A DNA stretch of 64,000 bases from Amycolatopsis pretoriensis (GTDB lineage: Bacteria; Actinomycetota; Actinomycetes; Mycobacteriales; Pseudonocardiaceae): NCBI RefSeq assembly GCF_900107925.1, contig NZ_FNUJ01000001.1, positions 1,178,001 to 1,242,000 of the forward strand, given 5' to 3'. Both the position numbers and the translations under genes were made by a program. Below the pieces are notes generated by a model. The model had not been told where the DNA came from and did not search any database. It worked only from the letters and a program-made list of their open reading frames with translations. Positions 18,811 through 26,515 of this stretch are shown here, piece after piece; the stretch's first letter is position 1; each line of letters starts with the position of its first letter.

Positions 18811-19295
18811 GCCTCGGCCTCGTCACCGTCCCCGAAGGCCGGGCCGCGGTGATCGAACGCGGTGGGCGCTTCCGCACCGTGCTCGGCCCCGGCCGCCACT
18901 TCGTCGTGCCGTTCGCCGACCGGGTCCGCGCCCGCGTCGACCTCGGCGACCAGATCCTTTCGGCGCCGCCGCGACCGGTCGAAACCGGCGACGGCCGCGA
19001 AATCCTCATCGGCTTCGAAGTCGTCTTCGCCGTCACCGACCCGCGGCTGGCGACCTACGAAATCGGCAACCCGGCGTTCGCGATCGAACAGCTGACCACC
19101 ACCGCGTTGCGGCAGGAGGCGAGCCTGACCACCGGCGAGCGCGCCATCACCGCACCGGGGGACCTGCACCGTACAGTGTGGACGGTCCTGCACGACACCA
19201 CCGGCCGCTGGGGCATCGCCGCGAAGGAGCTCAAGCTCGAGGTGAGCCCGCCCGCGGCGCCCGGACCACCGTCAACCGCGCAAGAATGGTACTAG
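18807..19295 (+). CDS. short SPFH (band 7) domain protein
   Basis: A 162-residue protein that consists of the SPFH core only: TVPEGRAAVIERGGRFRTVLGPGRHFVVPFADRVRARVDL, then TGDGREILIGFEVVFAVTD, then an EQLTTTALRQE region. It lacks the N-terminal membrane anchor and the long coiled coil and C-terminal tail seen in the full-length SPFH protein encoded next. It may be a dedicated partner that forms mixed rings, or a reduced paralogue that arose by duplication. The GTG overlaps the nfeD stop by 4 bases. Confidence 0.82.
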   Translation: MSLGLVTVPEGRAAVIERGGRFRTVLGPGRHFVVPFADRVRARVDLGDQILSAPPRPVETGDGREILIGFEVVFAVTDPRLATYEIGNPAFAIEQLTTTALRQEASLTTGERAITAPGDLHRTVWTVLHDTTGRWGIAAKELKLEVSPPAAPGPPSTAQEWY

Positions 19296-19311
19296 GTAAG
19301 GGGAAGATCTC

Positions 19312-20736
19312 TTGACCACCACAGTAGCGATCGTCGTGGTCGTCTTACTGGCTCTCTTCGTGATCATCACGGTAGCCAAGGCGATCATGGTCGTGCCGCA
19401 GGCGCAGTCGGCGGTCATCGAGCGGCTGGGCCGGTTCCGCACGGTGGCCTCGCCCGGCCTGACCTTCCTGGTGCCGTTCCTGGACAAGGTGCGCGCCCGG
19501 ATCGACCTGCGCGAGCAGGTCGTCTCGTTCCCGCCGCAGCCGGTGATCACCGAGGACAACCTGACGGTGTCGATCGACACCGTCGTGTACTTCCAGGTCA
19601 CCGACTCCCGCGCCGCGGTGTACGAGATCTCCAACTACATCGTCGGTGTCGAGCAGCTGACCACCACCACGCTGCGCAACGTGGTCGGTGGCATGAGCCT
19701 CGAGCAGACGCTGACCTCGCGCGACTCGATCAACACGCAGCTGCGCGGCGTGCTCGACGAGGCGACCGGCCGCTGGGGCATCCGCGTCGGCCGCGTCGAG
19801 CTCAAGGCGATCGACCCGCCGCCCTCCATCCAGGATTCGATGGAGAAGCAGATGCGCGCCGATCGTGAGAAGCGCGCCATGATCCTCACCGCGGAAGGTC
19901 AGCGGGAGTCCGCGATCAAGACCGCGGAAGGCCAGAAGCAGAGCCAGATCCTGTCGGCCGAAGGTGCTCGCCAGGCCACCATCCTCGCGGCCGAGGCCGA
20001 GCGGCAGTCCCGGATCCTGCGGGCCCAGGGTGAGCGCGCCGCGCGGTACCTGCAGGCGCAGGGCCAGGCGAAGGCGATCGAGAAGGTGTTCGCCGCGATC
20101 AAGGCCGGCCGCCCGACGCCGGAGGTGCTGGCCTACCAGTACCTGCAGACGCTGCCGCAGATGGCGCAGGGCGACGCGAACAAGGTGTGGATGATCCCGA
20201 GCGACTACGGCAAGGCCCTCGAAGGCTTCGCCCGCGCGCTCGGCGCCCCCGGCGACGACGGCGTGTTCCGCTACGAGCCGCCCAAGGACGACACCGTGCC
20301 GGACAAGGTCGACCTCGAGGACGAAGAGGTCGCCAGCTGGTTCGAGACGAAGAGCGACCCGAAGGTCGCCGAAGCCGTCGCGGCCGCGGAAGCCGTGGCG
20401 CGCCAGGAGGTCCCGGCCCTCGGGACGCCGTCGGCCCCGCCCGCGCGGCCGTCGATCCCGCGCCCGGTGCAGCAGCAGCCCGAACTCGAGGCGGACGAGG
20501 ACCGCGGTACCGAGGTCGCGCCGGCCCCGCAGCAGCCGCAGCCGCTGCAGAACCCGCCGACCCCGCAGAGCGGCCAGCCGCTCCCGCAGCCGCAGCAGCC
20601 GGCCGGACCGCCCCAGGGCGGCCAGTACCAGGGCCCACCGCCGCAGTCCCCGCCGCCGGGCCAGTTCGGCGGCCCGCAGAACCCGGGCAGCGGCCCGTTC
20701 CCGCAGCAGCCCCCGTTCGGCGGCCCGCGCCGCTGA
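19312..20736 (+). CDS. full-length SPFH (stomatin-like) protein with Pro/Gln-rich tail
   Basis: A 474-residue stomatin-like protein. It has an N-terminal membrane helix (about 3-25), an SPFH domain (about 25-190) and an Ala/Glu-rich coiled coil (about 190-270). A conserved ALEGFARALG region follows, and the low-complexity C-terminal tail is rich in Pro, Gln and Gly (about 360-474). Such proteins form membrane rings that control proteases such as FtsH. It starts with TTG at 19312, supported by AAGGGGAA about 6 bases upstream. The operon is NfeD, short SPFH, SPFH, and ends in a strong hairpin. Confidence 0.92.
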   Translation: MTTTVAIVVVVLLALFVIITVAKAIMVVPQAQSAVIERLGRFRTVASPGLTFLVPFLDKVRARIDLREQVVSFPPQPVITEDNLTVSIDTVVYFQVTDSRAAVYEISNYIVGVEQLTTTTLRNVVGGMSLEQTLTSRDSINTQLRGVLDEATGRWGIRVGRVELKAIDPPPSIQDSMEKQMRADREKRAMILTAEGQRESAIKTAEGQKQSQILSAEGARQATILAAEAERQSRILRAQGERAARYLQAQGQAKAIEKVFAAIKAGRPTPEVLAYQYLQTLPQMAQGDANKVWMIPSDYGKALEGFARALGAPGDDGVFRYEPPKDDTVPDKVDLEDEEVASWFETKSDPKVAEAVAAAEAVARQEVPALGTPSAPPARPSIPRPVQQQPELEADEDRGTEVAPAPQQPQPLQNPPTPQSGQPLPQPQQPAGPPQGGQYQGPPPQSPPPGQFGGPQNPGSGPFPQQPPFGGPRR

Positions 20737-20744
20737 CGCAGTAC

Positions 20745-20791
20745 GTGAAGGCCTCCTTACCGGCGTTTTCGCCCGGCAAGGAGGCCTTCAC
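20745..20791. terminator. large hairpin, likely bidirectional terminator
   Basis: GTGAAGGCCTCCTT (20745-20758) pairs perfectly with AAGGAGGCCTTCAC (20778-20791). A further CCGG-CCGG step extends the stem inward to a loop containing TTTT. It starts 9 bases after the SPFH stop and lies between convergent genes, so it should serve both. The stem sequence looks like a dispersed repeat type rather than a unique terminator. Confidence 0.8.
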
Positions 20792-20824
20792 CGCGTTCAG
20801 CGCCGCTTTTGCTCACGCGTCGAG

Positions 20825-20881
20825 AGCGCCCCAATGTGGCCTTGGTTGTGTCTGACGCACCGAAGGCCACATTGGGGCGCT
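20825..20881. repeat. long inverted repeat between convergent genes
   Basis: AGCGCCCCAATGTGGCCTT (20825-20843) is the exact reverse complement of 20863-20881. The arms are 19 bases with a 19-base spacer. It lies 24 bases from the end of the convergent MFS gene and probably terminates it. Nothing coding lies between 20737 and 20904. Confidence 0.85.
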
Positions 20882-20904
20882 GGCCGGTGGCCAACGAGGA
20901 GCGA

Positions 20905-22248
20905 TCAGCGCTGGTAGACGGTCACGTCGTCGATGTCGGCCTTCGAGCGGTCCCGCAGGAAGATCACGCACACGATCGTGACGACCGCCGACAGGATGAT
21001 GTAGCCCGAGATCGAGTACGGCGTGCCGGTCGTGTGCAGCAGCCACGTCGCCAGCAGCGGCGCCGGCCCGCCCGCGAACACCGATGCCAGCTGGTAGCCC
21101 AGCCCCGCGCCGCCGTAACGCAGGTGCGTCGGGAAGCTCTCGCCGATCAACGCCGCCTGCGGCCCGTACTGCAGCGCGTGCGGGATGAACGACACGACGA
21201 CCGCCACGAACACCAGCGCGTGGTTGCCGTGCGCCAGGATCGTGAAGTACGGGAACGCGATCACGCCGGTGAACACCGCACCCGCCAGGTACACCCGCTT
21301 GCGGCCGACGCGGTCGGACAGCGCCGAAAAGAACGGGATCAACGCGAGTTCGCACGCGGCGCCGACGAGGACCGCGTTGAGCACGAACGTCTTGCTGAAC
21401 TCGTGCCGCGACACGACGTAGACCAGCACGTAGCTGGTGAACAGGTAGAACGGCATCTGCTCGCTGAAACGCACGCCCGCCGAGAGCAGGATTTCGCGCC
21501 AGTGGTGGCGGATCGCGTCGAGCACCGGCGTCCGCGCGGTTTGCCGGTTCTCGATCAGCTTCGCGAACATCGGCGTCTCGAGGATCTTCAGCCGGATCAC
21601 CAGCCCGACCGCGACGAGCACCAGGCTGAGCAGGAACGGGATCCGCCAGCCCCAGGAGTCGAACGCGGCGGGGGAGAGGGTCGCCGACAGCAGCGTCATC
21701 CCGCCCGTGCCGAGCACCAGCCCGACCGGGACGCCGATCTGCGCGAAACTGCCCAGCAGCCCGCGTTTCTTCTGGTCGCCCCACTCCATCGCGAGCAGCA
21801 CCGACCCGCTCCACTCGCCGCCGATCGCGATGCCCTGGATCAGCCGCAGCAGCACCAGCAGCAGCGGCGCGGCGAACCCGATGGCCGAGGTCCCGGGCAG
21901 CATCCCGACGATGCCGGAGGAGATGCCCATCAGCAGCAGCGTGACGATCAGCGTGGCCTTGCGGCCGATCCGGTCGCCCCAGTGCCCGAAGATCGCGGCG
22001 CCGACCGGGCGGGCGGCGAACCCGACCGCGTAGGTCGCGAAGGACTGCATGGCGCCCGCGTAGGCACTCGACGCGGGGAAGAACAGGTGCGGGAAGACCA
22101 GCGCCGCCGCGGTGTTGTAGAGGAAGAAGTCGTACCACTCGATGGTCGTGCCGATCGCGCTCGCGAGCGCCGCACGCCGTACCTGCACCTTCCCGGACTT
22201 GCTGTCCGGTTCCACCTTGTGAGTGACTCCGTTGTCGCCCAAGACCAT
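20905..22248 (-). CDS. MFS transporter, metabolite:H+ symporter (MHS) family
   Basis: A 447-residue 12-helix carrier. The start of helix 1 reads ALASAIGTTIEWYDFFLY, the hallmark of the MHS family (ShiA, KgtP, ProP relatives). The loop 2-3 motif is GHWGDRIGRK and a second copy, SDRVGRKR, is in the second half. Substrates in this family are organic acids, betaines or shikimate-like compounds. ATG at 22248 has GGAGGT about 8 bases upstream. A short dyad GTCACAC-N4-GTGTGAC (22273-22290) lies in its promoter region, and the gene is divergent from a TetR gene. Confidence 0.9.
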   Translation of the reverse strand: MVLGDNGVTHKVEPDSKSGKVQVRRAALASAIGTTIEWYDFFLYNTAAALVFPHLFFPASSAYAGAMQSFATYAVGFAARPVGAAIFGHWGDRIGRKATLIVTLLLMGISSGIVGMLPGTSAIGFAAPLLLVLLRLIQGIAIGGEWSGSVLLAMEWGDQKKRGLLGSFAQIGVPVGLVLGTGGMTLLSATLSPAAFDSWGWRIPFLLSLVLVAVGLVIRLKILETPMFAKLIENRQTARTPVLDAIRHHWREILLSAGVRFSEQMPFYLFTSYVLVYVVSRHEFSKTFVLNAVLVGAACELALIPFFSALSDRVGRKRVYLAGAVFTGVIAFPYFTILAHGNHALVFVAVVVSFIPHALQYGPQAALIGESFPTHLRYGGAGLGYQLASVFAGGPAPLLATWLLHTTGTPYSISGYIILSAVVTIVCVIFLRDRSKADIDDVTVYQR

Positions 22249-22272
22249 CTCGCAACACCTCCGGTGACTGAT

Positions 22273-22290
22273 GTCACACAACAGTGTGAC
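22273..22290. promoter_or_regulatory. dyad in the MFS promoter region
   Basis: GTCACAC, four bases, GTGTGAC: a perfect 7-base inverted repeat about 25 bases upstream of the MFS start codon. This is consistent with an operator or activator site for a regulator that I cannot name. Confidence 0.55.
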
Positions 22291-22356
22291 GCCCGTCGAC
22301 GGTTTCGGCGATCGATGACCGCTACTTCGTCCGGTCGGCGATGAACGGCACCACTG

Positions 22357-22390
22357 CTTGCCGAATCTGCAACTTTGCAGATTCGGCAAG
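22357..22390. promoter_or_regulatory. perfect inverted-repeat operator for the adjacent TetR
   Basis: CTTGCCGAATCTGCAA (22357-22372) and its exact complement (22375-22390) flank two bases. The dyad ends 18 bases before the tetR start codon, the classical position for an autoregulating TetR repressor. It is also about 110 bases upstream of the divergent MFS gene. Confidence 0.85.
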
Positions 22391-22408
22391 TTCCGCTACG
22401 CTGAACCC

Positions 22409-23026
22409 ATGGACGCCAAAGGCCTGCGTGAGCGCAAGAAGCAGGAGACGCGCATCGCGCTGAGCTGGGCGGCCATCCGGCTCACGGTGGAACGCGGCTT
22501 CGACAACGTCCGGATCGAAGACATCGCCGCCGAGGCCGGGGTTTCCACCCGGACGTTCAGCAACTACTTCGGCAGCAAGGGCGAAGCCATCGTCGCCCGG
22601 CACCACGACCGGGCGCGCGCCATCGCCGAGGCGCTGCGGCAGCGTCCCGGCGGCGAGCCGATCTGGACGGCCATCACCGAAGCCGCGCTCACCGGGTTCG
22701 CGCTCGGCGAGCCGGTGACCGAAGGGCGGCCGCCGGAGCGGTCGTGGGTCGAAGGCCTGCGGCTGATGGTCGCGGAACCCGCACTGCAGGGCGAGTTCCA
22801 GAAGGCGGGCGCGGCGGCCGAAACCGAAATCGCGCTCGTCGTCGCCGAACGCACCGGCACCGACGCGGCCAAGGACGTCTACCCGCGGCTCGTCGCGGGC
22901 GTCGTCGGCGCCGCGCTCAACACCGTCACGCAGCAGTGGCTCCTGTCCGGCCGGCCGCAGTCGATGGAAGAGCTCCTGCGCGACGTCTTCGGCCGGCTCG
23001 CCGCCGGCCTGCCCGAACCGCGCTGA
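22409..23026 (+). CDS. TetR family transcriptional regulator
   Basis: A 205-residue repressor. The N-terminal helix-turn-helix covers about residues 10-56 (RIEDIAAEAGVSTRTFSNYFGSKGEAIVA). The C-terminal ligand/dimer domain has the MftR-like look of many actinobacterial TetRs. The perfect 34-base dyad just upstream is its probable operator. A FAD monooxygenase gene follows 72 bases downstream on the same strand and is its most likely target; the divergent MFS gene is another. ATG at 22409 is the only start that keeps the domain whole. Confidence 0.9.
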   Translation: MDAKGLRERKKQETRIALSWAAIRLTVERGFDNVRIEDIAAEAGVSTRTFSNYFGSKGEAIVARHHDRARAIAEALRQRPGGEPIWTAITEAALTGFALGEPVTEGRPPERSWVEGLRLMVAEPALQGEFQKAGAAAETEIALVVAERTGTDAAKDVYPRLVAGVVGAALNTVTQQWLLSGRPQSMEELLRDVFGRLAAGLPEPR

Positions 23027-23042
23027 TCCCCACCGCTCCACA

Positions 23043-23066
23043 CCCGGCAGGGTCGCCGGGTTTCTT
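23043..23066 (+). terminator. small hairpin with T-rich tail between tetR and the monooxygenase
   Basis: CCCGGC, six-base loop, GCCGGG, then TTTCTT. It is a short intrinsic-terminator or attenuator shape in the 72-base gap, and could uncouple regulator and enzyme levels. Confidence 0.5.
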
Positions 23067-23098
23067 CGTCATGCCCTTTCACCGCAAGGAGTTCCGCC

Positions 23099-24622
23099 AT
23101 GGAAGACGTCGTCATCGCGGGCGCCGGGCCCAACGGCCTGATGCTCGCCTGCGAACTGGCCCTCGCCGGCATCCGCCCGCTCGTGCTGGAACGGCTGCCC
23201 GAGCCGACCGAGGAGAACCGGGCCAACGGCCTGGTCGGCCAGGTCGTGCGCCTGCTCGACCGCCGCGGCCTGCACGACCGCCTCGCCGGCCCGATCGGGC
23301 CGCCCGCCCCCGCGTTCGTCTTCGGGGCGATGCGCCTGGACCTGACGCTGCCCGAACGCAACTCGCTGCACATCCTCGGCGTGCCGCAGCGGCGCGTCGC
23401 GGCGATGCTCGCCGACCGCGCCGCCGAACTGGGCGTCGAAATCCGCCGCGGCCACGAGGTGACCGGCCTGGTCCAGGACGCCGACGCCGTCACGCTCGAC
23501 CTCACCGGTCCGGACGGTCCGGGCCGGCTCACCACCCGCTACGTCGTCGGTGCCGACGGCGGGCGCAGCATCACCCGCAAGCTGGCCGGCATCGGCTTCC
23601 CCGGCGTCACCGAGGACCGCACACTGTCGCTCACCGCGAACGCGACCGTTCCCGCCGAGTTCGTCGACCCCGCGTCCGGTGGGCTGAAGGTGCCTGGTCA
23701 CGGCGTCATCCCGCCGTTCTTCCACTACCGCACCGAAACCGGGCTCTTCGTCTACGCGCCGTTCCCGACCGGGCCGCTCGTGACGACGGTGGAGTGGACC
23801 GACGCCGAAGAACCCGCCGACGAGCCCGCGATGACGCTCGAGGACCAGCGCGCGAGCATCGAGCGCGTGCTCGGCTTCGCGCTGCCGATCGGGCCGCCGG
23901 AGGGCGACGGGCCGCACCTGCTGCGGCGGCTGCGCGGGCGCAACACACGGCTGGCCGACCGGTTCCGCGACGGCCGCGTGCTGCTGGTCGGCGACGCCGC
24001 GCACGTCCACTCCGCCATCGGCGGGCCCGGCCTGAACCTCGGCCTGCAGGACGCCGTCGGCCTCGGCTGGAAGCTCGCCGCCGAACTGCACGGCTGGGCA
24101 CCCGCCGGCCTGCTCGACACCTACGAGAGCGAACGCCGCCCGGTCGCCGAGCGCGTCGTCATGCACACCCAGGCCCAGTCCGCGCTGATCGCGCCCGGCC
24201 GCGACGTCACGGCGCTGCGGGAACTGTTCGGCGAACTGCTGCGGCTGCCGAGCACGGTCCAGCACGTCGCCGACCTGATGTCCGGCGCCGACGTCCGCTA
24301 CGAACCGGGCACCGACCACCCGCTCGACGGCCGGTGGGCCCCGGACCTCGTCCTGGCCGACGGCACCCGGCTGGCCGAGCTGACCCGGACCGCCCGGCCA
24401 CTGCTGCTGGACTTCACCGGCTCGCTCGGCGAGGAGCTGCGCGGCTGGACCGAGCGCGTCGACCTCGTCAGCGGCCAGGCCGAGGTGGACGCGACCGCGT
24501 TGCTGATCCGGCCCGACGGCTACGTCGCCTGGGCGTCGGGTTCCGCGGAGCCCGATGACGCCGAGCGGAAGGCGTTGCGGGCGGCGCTCGAGCGGTGGTT
24601 CGGCGCCGCCGTTGACATGTAG
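23099..24622 (+). CDS. FAD-dependent aromatic monooxygenase (PHBH/RIFMO-like)
   Basis: A 507-residue flavoprotein hydroxylase. It shows the FAD motif GAGPNGLMLACELA (8-21), the DG motif VVGADGGRSITRK (about 150-162) and the GD motif VLLVGDAAHVHSAIGGPGLNLGLQD (about 297-321). A C-terminal thioredoxin-like region without obvious cysteines follows (about 390-507). The family includes polyketide-tailoring hydroxylases and rifamycin monooxygenase. AAGGAG lies about 8 bases upstream of the ATG. It is probably induced through the preceding TetR when an aromatic ligand is present. The substrate cannot be told from sequence. Confidence 0.9.
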   Translation: MEDVVIAGAGPNGLMLACELALAGIRPLVLERLPEPTEENRANGLVGQVVRLLDRRGLHDRLAGPIGPPAPAFVFGAMRLDLTLPERNSLHILGVPQRRVAAMLADRAAELGVEIRRGHEVTGLVQDADAVTLDLTGPDGPGRLTTRYVVGADGGRSITRKLAGIGFPGVTEDRTLSLTANATVPAEFVDPASGGLKVPGHGVIPPFFHYRTETGLFVYAPFPTGPLVTTVEWTDAEEPADEPAMTLEDQRASIERVLGFALPIGPPEGDGPHLLRRLRGRNTRLADRFRDGRVLLVGDAAHVHSAIGGPGLNLGLQDAVGLGWKLAAELHGWAPAGLLDTYESERRPVAERVVMHTQAQSALIAPGRDVTALRELFGELLRLPSTVQHVADLMSGADVRYEPGTDHPLDGRWAPDLVLADGTRLAELTRTARPLLLDFTGSLGEELRGWTERVDLVSGQAEVDATALLIRPDGYVAWASGSAEPDDAERKALRAALERWFGAAVDM

Positions 24623-24641
24623 GAGATCTCCTACGTATTGT
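24612..24641 (+). promoter_or_regulatory. promoter with operator in the spacer (VOC-ArsR-SRPBCC operon)
   Basis: TTGACA (24612-24617) and TATTGT (24636-24641) are spaced by 18 bases. The spacer holds a perfect 16-base palindrome, GTAGGAGA-TCTCCTAC (24619-24634). The start codon follows at 24649, so the transcript should be leaderless. A repressor bound here would block RNA polymerase directly; the ArsR encoded second in the operon is the obvious candidate. The -35 box lies inside the end of the monooxygenase gene. Confidence 0.75.
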
Positions 24642-24648
24642 CGGCGCC

Positions 24649-25035
24649 ATGACGATCACCCACGTGCAGTTCCTGACCCTGCCCGTCGCCGACCACGCCC
24701 GCGCGCGCGACTTCTACGTCGGCAAGCTCGGCTTCGACGCGCTCGTCGACCGCCGCACGCCCGAAGGCGGCCGGTTCGTGATGGTCGCCCCGAAGGGCGC
24801 GCAGACGGGCGTGGTGCTGACCGACCAGCAGGTCACCGGGATCGAGCCGGGTCCGCGGCACTTCCAGCTGCAGACCACCGGCCTCGACGCCGACGTCGCC
24901 GCGTTGCGGGCGGCCGGTGTCGAGGTCGACGACCCGCAGGAGCGGCCGTGGGGGCGGGCGACGTCGTTCACGGACCTCGACGGGCACACGCTCGGCCTGC
25001 TCCAGCCGTCGGACTTCGGCAACGTCCCGAACTGA
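24649..25035 (+). CDS. VOC family (glyoxalase/dioxygenase fold) protein
   Basis: A 128-residue protein made of two beta-alpha-beta-beta-beta modules (residues 4-60 and 70-122). It is typical of small VOC proteins that bind metals, drugs or reactive carbonyls. VQFLTLPVADHARARDFYVGKLGF is the usual opening and SFTDLDGHTLGLLQP the usual ending. The putative metal ligands are His5 (THVQ), perhaps His in RHFQ, and Asp/Glu near the C-terminus. It is the first gene of a VOC-ArsR-SRPBCC operon and its stop overlaps the arsR start by one base. Confidence 0.88.
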   Translation: MTITHVQFLTLPVADHARARDFYVGKLGFDALVDRRTPEGGRFVMVAPKGAQTGVVLTDQQVTGIEPGPRHFQLQTTGLDADVAALRAAGVEVDDPQERPWGRATSFTDLDGHTLGLLQPSDFGNVPN

Positions 25036-25352
25036 TGCCGGTCAACGACGACGTCTTCGCCGCGCTGGCCAGCCCGGCGCGGCGGGAGGTCCTGCGGCTG
25101 CTGCTGGACGGCCCGATGGCCGCGGGGTCGATCGCCGAGCGGTTCGACATGGCCCGGCCCAGCCTCTCGGAACACCTTCGGGTGCTTCGGGAGGCGGGCC
25201 TGGTCAGCGAGCAGCGGCAGGGCCGCAACCGCGTCTACCGGCTGGACGCGGCCCCGCTCGAAGAAGTCGCCGACTGGCTCACGCCCTACGAGCGCTTCTG
25301 GCGGAGCAAGCTCACGAACCTGCGCGACCTGCTCGACGAGGAGGACCTGTGA
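25035..25352 (+). CDS. ArsR family transcriptional regulator
   Basis: A 105-residue winged-helix regulator: FAALASPARREVLRLLLDGPMAAGSIAERFDMARPSLSEHLRVLREAGLVSEQRQGRNRVYRL is the complete domain. It has no cysteine metal-binding motif, so it belongs to the non-metal ArsR group that is often paired with SRPBCC proteins. ATG at 25035 overlaps the VOC stop (TGATG), and its own stop overlaps the next GTG. It probably represses this operon through the palindrome at 24619-24634. Confidence 0.9.
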   Translation: MPVNDDVFAALASPARREVLRLLLDGPMAAGSIAERFDMARPSLSEHLRVLREAGLVSEQRQGRNRVYRLDAAPLEEVADWLTPYERFWRSKLTNLRDLLDEEDL

Positions 25353-25813
25353 CCGGCGACGACCCGACCGCGATCCACGTCGACCAGTTCCTCGCCCACC
25401 CCGCCCGCAAGGTCTGGCGCGCGCTCACCGAACCGGACCTGCTGGAGCGCTGGATCAACATGCCCAACGACATCAAACCGTTGGTGGGCCACAAATTCCA
25501 GCTCTTGGCCGAGCCGGTGCCGGCGGCCGGGTTCGCCGGCGGGCCGGTGGCGTGCGAGGTGCTGGAGGTCGAGCCCGAGCGCAAGCTGAGCATCCGCTGG
25601 GGTCCGCAGTGGACGGTCACCTGGCGGCTGGAACCGGAGGGCACCGGCACCCGGCTCTTCCTGAGCCACGAAGGCTTCGACCCCGACGACGAGTTCCAGC
25701 GCGTCTCCCGCCGCATCATGGGTGGCGGCTGGCGTTCGCACGTGCCGCGCGCGCTGGCCCGGTTGCTGGACACCCTCGACGACGACACCCGTCACCGATC
25801 CGACCGGAAGTAG
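25349..25813 (+). CDS. SRPBCC (Aha1-like) ligand-binding protein
   Basis: A 154-residue START/Bet v1-type protein: HPARKVWRALTEPDLLERWINMP at the N-terminus, ERKLSIRWGPQWTVTWRLEPEGTGTRLFLSHEGF in the middle and a long C-terminal helix. Such proteins bind hydrophobic ligands or act as small cyclases and hydrolases. The GTG overlaps the arsR stop as GTGA. The ArsR-SRPBCC pair recurs at 35.4 kb and 59.3 kb in this window. Confidence 0.87.
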   Translation: MTGDDPTAIHVDQFLAHPARKVWRALTEPDLLERWINMPNDIKPLVGHKFQLLAEPVPAAGFAGGPVACEVLEVEPERKLSIRWGPQWTVTWRLEPEGTGTRLFLSHEGFDPDDEFQRVSRRIMGGGWRSHVPRALARLLDTLDDDTRHRSDRK

Positions 25814-25903
25814 GCCGCCCGCCGAGCAATACGGAGCCGTTACCGCGAAAGTCATCGGCCGTAGCTGTAGTCGGATCGGTGACAAACTGCGCAGTACGAT
25901 CGG

Positions 25904-26515
25904 GTGGTGACCCCCGCCGCCGCTGAGCCGACCGAGTCGAAACCGCTGCGCGCCGACGCCCGGCGCAACCGGGCGCGCGTGCTGGAAGCGGCCGAGAGCG
26001 TCTTCGCCGCCAAGGGCACCGGGGCGCCCACCGAAGAGGTCGCCCGCGCGGCCGGCGTCGGCATCGGCACGGTGTTCCGGCACTTCCCGACGAAGGAAGC
26101 CCTCCTCGAGGCCGTGCTGATCGCCCGCCTGCACCGCTTCGCCGACGAGGCCGAAGCCGTCGTGGCGGCCGACTCCGCCGACCCGGGGGCGGCGTTCTTC
26201 ACCTTCCTCGCCGGCTGGATCGAGATGTCCAGCGCGAAGAACGCCTACTTCGAGGCCCTCACCGCCGCCGGGGTCACCGTGCCGAAGGAGAAGTCCGGGA
26301 TCGGCGGCCGGCTGCTCGGCGCCCTCGGGGTGCTGCTGTCGCGGGCGCAGGCCGCGGGCGCGGTCCGCGAAGACCTGGTCACCGGGGAGCTGATCACGAT
26401 CATCATCGGCGTGGCGAAGGCCGCCGAGTACGCGGGCCCGGACGCGCGGCTGCGCGACCGGGCCGTGACGATCCTCTTCGACGGCCTCCGCCCGTCAGCG
26501 GGGGAGCGGCGCTGA
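25904..26515 (+). CDS. TetR family transcriptional regulator
   Basis: A 203-residue regulator with a helix-turn-helix at about 22-68 (PTEEVARAAGVGIGTVFRHFPTKEALLEAV) and a SbtR-like C-terminal domain. Two GTG codons in tandem (25904 and 25907) are possible starts. TACGAT at 25895-25900 could be a -10 box for a leaderless transcript. Its end overlaps the convergent SGNH hydrolase gene by 21 bases. No dyad operator stands out nearby and the target is unknown. Confidence 0.87.
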   Translation: MVTPAAAEPTESKPLRADARRNRARVLEAAESVFAAKGTGAPTEEVARAAGVGIGTVFRHFPTKEALLEAVLIARLHRFADEAEAVVAADSADPGAAFFTFLAGWIEMSSAKNAYFEALTAAGVTVPKEKSGIGGRLLGALGVLLSRAQAAGAVREDLVTGELITIIIGVAKAAEYAGPDARLRDRAVTILFDGLRPSAGERR

